Program-made: the position numbers and the translations under genes
IMG/VR virus record: IMGVR_UViG_3300020187_000022
Coordinates: 1 to 64,000 of that record
Strand: one strand, 5' to 3'
Length of the DNA: 64,000 bases
DNA from: a virus
In this document: positions 59,160-64,000 of the stretch, one piece after another
Layout of the letters: each line of letters begins with the position of its first letter
How positions within the stretch are numbered: the first letter of the stretch is position 1
The notes under the pieces: generated by a model
Told to the model about the DNA's origin: nothing
The model's input: only the letters and a program-made list of their open reading frames with translations
Databases searched by the model: none

Positions 59160-61724
59160 TTATAATATTTCAATATCAGCTCCTGCTGCAATTAATTTTG
59201 CTAATAATAATGAATCAACTGTTGCCATTTCACCACCTTCTTTTGCTATACCCATATTGGTTCTTACTGTTCTTTGACCTTCACTACCAAATGTTCCTGT
59301 ATTAATATCCCACGCTCCTCTTTTAAGCATAGGGTTTTCTTTAGTAGCATATAAATTATCTGCAACCATATTGTTTCTATTATCAGCTTGTGCATCTTCA
59401 ATGGCTCTATCCTTAAAAAAGTTGTTTACAACTCTCGCTCCTTGTACTGCAAACTCAGAACCACCAGTATAACCTTTCATTCCGGGACTATCCATAAATC
59501 TATTAAAGCCACCCTGAAACTTATTTGTTCTTTTAACAGTAGGATCAGAAAATTCTACTTCTTCCTCTTCTTCTGGTAAAAAACTTTTTAAATTAAGTTC
59601 AGCTTGAGGAGTAAACATAGATTGTGTTTGTTGTTGTTGAGGTGTAGCTCCTAAACCAGGATTCTCGTTTAACAATTGAGCATCAGCTACAGCTTGAGTG
59701 TCATCCATATAATTGGTTTGACCTGATAGTAAACTTGAAAAATAATCTCCTTGGTTTTTTAATTGATCTTCAGTGAAATTAAAATCAAACATACCCAGAC
59801 CTATTTGAGCTTTTGGTAAACTACCTCCGTCTCTTAATTTATTTTTGTTGGTTTGAGTTTTTTGCCATTTATTATAACTTGTTGGATCTAAAGCTTTATG
59901 TTCTGCACTACCCACTTTGTAAGTTTTTTTCTTTCCAAATTTGTCTATTATAAAATCTTCTACATCATTAACTTTTTCTTTAACAAAGTCACTCGCTTTT
60001 GATATGAATTCTCCAGCTTCATTAACACCTTGTTGAATAAATGGCTTAGCTTCATTATATTTATCTTCAAAAAACTGTCCTGTTTTATTAAATATATTTT
60101 GTTTTGGTGTTTGATTTACTGGGGTAATTGAATTTGATTGAACACCCTTAAGGTAGTCTTGATATTGTTGTGGAGCGTTAGCACCCATTCTATTAAAAGA
60201 ATCTTGCTTTGCCCATTCCTTAAAACTTAATACTTTAGCATCCATAATACTTGGTTCTCTAGTAAGATCTACTTCAGTATCTGGAATTGTAGAATTTTCT
60301 AACAGCTCGCTTGTGTTACCTTTACCAAAAGTATTATAACCCATCATAGTATTGTACTCATTAGGATTATCTACTCCGGCCAAAGGATAACTTATTGCAC
60401 CTGTTACAGGATCAATACTTAATGTTGTTCCTTCTGGCATTCCATTAGCTGATGCATTACCATAATCTATAATTTGTTGCCTTGTATCAGCATCTATATC
60501 ATCAAAGTAATTAAAGTTTTTACCAAACTCATATGTAGAGTTACCTTCTTTTTTACCAATACCAAAAAAACCTTTTCTTTCTCCATATATATCATCGTTC
60601 AACTCTCTACTAGAAATTAAAGCATCATACTTTCCTGTTTCAGTATTGTAATTTAATCTTGAATTTTCATTTACATCATCCGTAAATGTTTGTAAATCTC
60701 TTAAACCCCCATTATTCTTTGATGCATTGTATAAATCTAAATTATCATACGCATATGTATTAGGATCATTAGGATCTGTTTCTATTTTATAATTATAGTA
60801 ATCACCTTTTTGTTGATTCCTTAATGCTCTTTTTCCTTTTGCATCTCTTAAAAATCCATCTCTTAAACCATCTTTATTTTTATCACCAGATCCCAACAAT
60901 TTATTGATACCTGTTCCTAATACTTGAAGTCCGTCAGTTAAACTAAAATTATTTCCTGATTCAAAAGCTAAAGGGTTTACATAGTTTGGTGCTGCAGTCC
61001 ATTCATCTCTTGCCTGCACTACTCCGTTAATAAAACGGTTACCTTTTTTATCTACTTCTAATCCTGTCTGTGCTTTAGGTGCATCATGCCCATAACCTGC
61101 TTCTTTAAGTCTAAGATGTGTTTCTATATCTTTAGCTCTTATCTTTCTATCACCTTTATACATAAAGTGTGGTTTAAAAGCTTTTTGTTCACCGCCTTCT
61201 TTTTTATTCCAACCTGCTGCATTCTTAGCAAAATTAGCCATCTTAACTACAGATGGGGGATATGCTTCTGTATTTGACATAACCTTATTAGCAGCTTCAG
61301 AAACACTCATACCACGAGCATCAGCCCATTTTGTAAACTTACCTTTGTTTTCTGGTTTGATTTCAATACCAGATTTTGCTTGTTGCATTTGAGACTCTTG
61401 AGTCATTGCTTCATTTCTAGCAATTTCTTGAGGATCTTGTGTTTGTTGTTCTGGAGATGCAGGTCCGGGAGGCTGCATCTTTTGTTGTACTTGTTCAAAC
61501 AAAGTAACAATATCTTCCTGCGCATAACCTACTTGCATAAAGACTTGAGCAATAGTTTCTTGATCAACTTGTTGATCTACTAAACTCATAACTACCTCAA
61601 CAGGATCTTCTCCATTATTAATAGACGTAGAAATAAATTCTGTAATTTGTTGTATAGCCGGATCTACTTGCTGACTTGCAGCTTGTCCACCCATTTGTTT
61701 TACACTTATTTTGTTTACTTTCAC
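59160..61724 (-). CDS. Large virion protein with helical KWADARGMS domain, 854 aa
   Basis: First gene after the conserved leader; starts with GTG 61724 (an ATG follows at residue 11). Residues about 20-90 are Gln-rich. Residues about 125-175 carry GKFTKWADARGMSVSEAANK, a small helical domain seen in other Bacteroidetes phage virion proteins. Two PKAQ(T/I)G words follow, and the end reads EGGEMATVDSLLLAK...GADIEIL, a C-terminal signature that also recurs in this group. The role is unknown; internal virion protein is the best label. Confidence 0.65.
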   Translation of the reverse strand: MKVNKISVKQMGGQAASQQVDPAIQQITEFISTSINNGEDPVEVVMSLVDQQVDQETIAQVFMQVGYAQEDIVTLFEQVQQKMQPPGPASPEQQTQDPQEIARNEAMTQESQMQQAKSGIEIKPENKGKFTKWADARGMSVSEAANKVMSNTEAYPPSVVKMANFAKNAAGWNKKEGGEQKAFKPHFMYKGDRKIRAKDIETHLRLKEAGYGHDAPKAQTGLEVDKKGNRFINGVVQARDEWTAAPNYVNPLAFESGNNFSLTDGLQVLGTGINKLLGSGDKNKDGLRDGFLRDAKGKRALRNQQKGDYYNYKIETDPNDPNTYAYDNLDLYNASKNNGGLRDLQTFTDDVNENSRLNYNTETGKYDALISSRELNDDIYGERKGFFGIGKKEGNSTYEFGKNFNYFDDIDADTRQQIIDYGNASANGMPEGTTLSIDPVTGAISYPLAGVDNPNEYNTMMGYNTFGKGNTSELLENSTIPDTEVDLTREPSIMDAKVLSFKEWAKQDSFNRMGANAPQQYQDYLKGVQSNSITPVNQTPKQNIFNKTGQFFEDKYNEAKPFIQQGVNEAGEFISKASDFVKEKVNDVEDFIIDKFGKKKTYKVGSAEHKALDPTSYNKWQKTQTNKNKLRDGGSLPKAQIGLGMFDFNFTEDQLKNQGDYFSSLLSGQTNYMDDTQAVADAQLLNENPGLGATPQQQQTQSMFTPQAELNLKSFLPEEEEEVEFSDPTVKRTNKFQGGFNRFMDSPGMKGYTGGSEFAVQGARVVNNFFKDRAIEDAQADNRNNMVADNLYATKENPMLKRGAWDINTGTFGSEGQRTVRTNMGIAKEGGEMATVDSLLLAKLIAAGADIEIL

Positions 61725-61735
61725 AACAGTTAATT

Positions 61736-61774
61736 TATATTATTAATATACAAATAAATCAAGAGACTTACTAA
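61736..61774 (-). promoter_or_regulatory. Candidate promoter of the giant virion operon
   Basis: On the minus strand TTAGTAAGT is followed after 11 nt by TTTGTATAT and TAATAATATA. Positions 61736-61758 match 29250-29272 at 22 of 23 bases. It lies between two minus-strand genes and just before the GTG at 61724, so transcription may start very close to the codon. Confidence 0.5.
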
Positions 61775-61790
61775 TTTTTAAGGTTTAACG

Positions 61791-64000
61791 TTACCCTATA
61801 ACATGTGTTAATACATAATTAGCGGGAGTCATTTGTTTAGCTTTTGCATCCTTATAGTGTAGTCTATTAAGTTTATCATATATCTTTTCAGCCTTAGATT
61901 CCATTTTACTACCTGTATAAACACCATTAATATAATTTTTATACATAATGTTATTTTCTATTTCACCACCTTTTTTTAACCTATCTAATTGTTCAAATTG
62001 CAAATATCGTGAATTACTTTTAACTCTACTTGAATAGTTAGATCTGTTATTCCATTTAGAAGGTAAGTTCTTCCACACATCTTTCTTCTCATCAGCTGTC
62101 AACTGTTCGTTATATCTAATACCTAATATTGTAGCAGTTGCAATTGCTGATTTTTGTGGATCTAAAAAATCTTTATTACTGATTATATCAAAGCCTTTTA
62201 ATGCAGTTTTTTCTTTATCATTTAGCTGACTCCAACGTATCTGAGTATATCCCACACTGTTGTTGTCACCTTGTACATCATACGTATCATATTTTGATAT
62301 AACATCAGGACTTGAACTACCTTGTCTGTCAAAATATTTGTTAGCAGCTCTTAACAAATTACCAGTACCACTATGTGTGTCACCAAAGTTTGACTCAGTA
62401 CCATATATACCAAAAGCTATTTTTGCTATTTGATTGTACACATCTCCTGGTATTTGTGCAGCTTGCATTATTTCTTTTTTATTTTTCTCTAATGCATTGA
62501 TGAAAGGTTTTGTTGTATTATTAAATTCTTCATCATCATTAAAATCAAAAGTAGAATACACTTTTTCTTCAAATAATTTTTTATCTAACTTTGCACGTAT
62601 AGGTTTATAAGATAAAGTAGAAGTACTATAGTTACCCCCTTGACCTTCTTGCTTATCACCTCTTAAATCTGTATACTCCAAGTAATCTTTTCTATTCTTA
62701 CTACTCATTCTCATCACAGCTTTACCATCTACTTGCTGAAATGAATTACCCTCATCCTCCGGTAATATAAATACAGGCGTACCCGTTGGTAGATTCATAT
62801 TATATAAAGCTTGTAAATCAGAACACTTACCATTAATACAACCGTTGGATGCACTATTGTTTTCAAGGTTGCCGTCATCAAAAAACTTATTTCTAAATCC
62901 AGGTGTACCATGTATAGATGTTCCTACTTGTATACCACTTTCATTCAACAAATTAAAAGATGGTGCATTTTGATATCTGTTCTCAGAAGTAGGAGCACTT
63001 TGATTTATAGTATAAATACCAGCACCTGTTGATCTGTTACCAGCCATCCAGTCTGTTTTATACTTACCTCCTCTTTTGTCAGCCGCAGTAGTTATACCAT
63101 CTTTATTATAATCTATTACATTTGTAACCGTTTGAGCATCTCCATCATTCGCACCCGTTAAAACTTCAAAATCCAAATCAACTTCATCACCTCTATATAA
63201 TTTTAGCCTTTGTGTTTTTTTATCAATTACAACATATGCTTGATTCGGGTTATTTAGTAACTGTGAATTTATAATAATATTTTCATCAGTAAGTTGATTT
63301 ACTTTGTCATTGTTTTTTTGAATATCATCTACACTATACCATGCCTCATCTTTTAATGGTTTTTCTTCTCTATAAGAATCCGGTAAGATTAATTCTTGAT
63401 TAACATTAATTTTATTTACATCTTGTATATTATTTAACTTAGCTAATTGAGTAACGGAAGTATTATACTTAGTTGCTAACTTTCCTAACGTATCACCAGA
63501 TTTAATTGTGTATCTGTTAAGCGTAGAGTCCTGTGATATTTCAGGTACAACTAATTCTTGATTTATATTAATCATGTTAGGGTCTGATATATCATTTAAC
63601 CTAACAAGTTCATCAACAGATGTTTTATATTTATTAGCAATTTTACCTAAGTTATCTCCAGCAGAAACTATGTATTTTTCACCACCTTCTTGAAATGTTT
63701 TATATCCATTCTTAATACCTTCTTTTCCTGCTGCTGTTTTACTTTCTAAAAAACTAGCTCTGTCTCCATCAGCCTCTACATTTTTATGACCCGTTAACCA
63801 TACGTCTAAAGAAGATATATTACCGTCTGCAAAATCTGAAAGCTTTGTTTTTGATTCAATTAAATTTGCTAAAAACAATGCATATTGATCTTCTGAAGAT
63901 AATTCATCAGCTGATTTAGCATTTACAATACTATCTTTTATAGTAAATCCTTTTGCATCTGCAACATTTTTATATCTTTTTAATGCTGTGTCAAATGACT
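61791..64000 (-). CDS. LysM-LysM-L,D-transpeptidase-lysozyme-like virion protein, partial
   Basis: The frame is open to the window edge, so the start lies beyond 64000. Reading inwards: two LysM modules (about 63679-63546 and 63520-63384) that bind peptidoglycan; a YkuD L,D-transpeptidase domain (about 63255-62765) with the catalytic HGT (His codon 62910-62912) and SNGCIN (Cys codon 62838-62840); then a lysozyme/transglycosylase-like domain with GTESNFG (Glu codon 62394-62396) and SVGYTQI. The end carries KKGGE and a basic helix. Such a protein would cut glycan strands and rework cross-links as DNA enters. Domain order is clear, activity inferred. Confidence 0.85.
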   Translation of the reverse strand, partial: SFDTALKRYKNVADAKGFTIKDSIVNAKSADELSSEDQYALFLANLIESKTKLSDFADGNISSLDVWLTGHKNVEADGDRASFLESKTAAGKEGIKNGYKTFQEGGEKYIVSAGDNLGKIANKYKTSVDELVRLNDISDPNMININQELVVPEISQDSTLNRYTIKSGDTLGKLATKYNTSVTQLAKLNNIQDVNKINVNQELILPDSYREEKPLKDEAWYSVDDIQKNNDKVNQLTDENIIINSQLLNNPNQAYVVIDKKTQRLKLYRGDEVDLDFEVLTGANDGDAQTVTNVIDYNKDGITTAADKRGGKYKTDWMAGNRSTGAGIYTINQSAPTSENRYQNAPSFNLLNESGIQVGTSIHGTPGFRNKFFDDGNLENNSASNGCINGKCSDLQALYNMNLPTGTPVFILPEDEGNSFQQVDGKAVMRMSSKNRKDYLEYTDLRGDKQEGQGGNYSTSTLSYKPIRAKLDKKLFEEKVYSTFDFNDDEEFNNTTKPFINALEKNKKEIMQAAQIPGDVYNQIAKIAFGIYGTESNFGDTHSGTGNLLRAANKYFDRQGSSSPDVISKYDTYDVQGDNNSVGYTQIRWSQLNDKEKTALKGFDIISNKDFLDPQKSAIATATILGIRYNEQLTADEKKDVWKNLPSKWNNRSNYSSRVKSNSRYLQFEQLDRLKKGGEIENNIMYKNYINGVYTGSKMESKAEKIYDKLNRLHYKDAKAKQMTPANYVLTHVIG

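Noticed and set aside
33584-61724. Stop-codon reassignment as in some crAss-like phages
   Set aside because: The giant frames are open in the standard code, and TAG, TGA and TAA all end genes cleanly at operon boundaries.
1-64000. CRISPR array
   Set aside because: No regularly spaced direct repeats were seen; the only repeats are the protein repeats in the fibre gene.

Overview
The window looks like about two thirds of a double-stranded DNA phage genome. The base composition is AT-rich, genes are packed end to end with ATGA or TAATG overlaps, starts have A-rich leaders without a Shine-Dalgarno sequence, and several leaders carry boxes resembling the Bacteroidetes -7 element TAnnTTTG. A giant reading frame holds the DFDID catalytic motif of the virion RNA polymerase known from crAss-like phages, so the best guess is a crAss-like (Crassvirales-related) podovirus of a Bacteroidetes host. 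It carries an oxygen-dependent class I ribonucleotide reductase, which points to an aerobic, perhaps aquatic Flavobacteriia-type host rather than a gut anaerobe. This placement rests on recognised motifs and remembered families; no database search was possible.

Layout. Positions 1-352 hold no supported gene. From 353 to 24861 nearly everything is on the plus strand. First come small early-type proteins, a 43-residue lipoprotein, a winged-helix protein, an acidic-tailed protein, a possible structured RNA leader, an HNH protein, tRNA-Arg(UCU) and an SF2 helicase (353-7000). Then comes the replication and recombination block: uracil-DNA glycosylase, a DnaA-domain-IV-like protein, DnaB-type helicase, Sak4-like ATPase with a putative SSB, TOPRIM primase, RusA-like resolvase, a VWA/metallopeptidase-like protein with a MoxR-type ATPase, two tandem paralogues of unknown function, a RecB/RecE-like nuclease, family B DNA polymerase, a MazG-like protein and a DUF932 protein (7471-24861). 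A bidirectional terminator lies at about 24950-24980.

From 24999 to 29230 a minus-strand operon encodes a repeat-rich fibre, a decoration-like protein, small basic proteins, a 3-TM holin candidate and several micro-genes. A plus-strand island (29385-32766) carries nrdB and nrdA with small membrane proteins. Two minus-strand genes (32776-33483) look like a spanin pair. From 64000 down to 33584 the minus strand encodes six very large proteins, probably packaged in and ejected from the virion: a LysM-LysM-L,D-transpeptidase-lysozyme-like fusion cut by the window edge, three large virion proteins of unknown fold, the 4610-residue RNA polymerase polyprotein with two HExxH motifs, and a 1943-residue protein with an embedded PD-(D/E)XK nuclease.

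How it fits together (inference). The large proteins would enter the cell with the DNA: the cell-wall protein opens the envelope and the virion polymerase starts transcription. The plus-strand block then replicates and recombines the genome, RNR, MazG-like and UDG proteins handle nucleotides and uracil, and the minus-strand operons supply virion and lysis proteins. The least explained features are the giant RNAP/zincin polyprotein, the nuclease embedded in a virion protein, the transpeptidase-lysozyme fusion, a three-way-junction RNA at 3313-3376, terminator-like hairpins lying 18-22 nt before start codons, and a motif shared by intergenic regions far apart.
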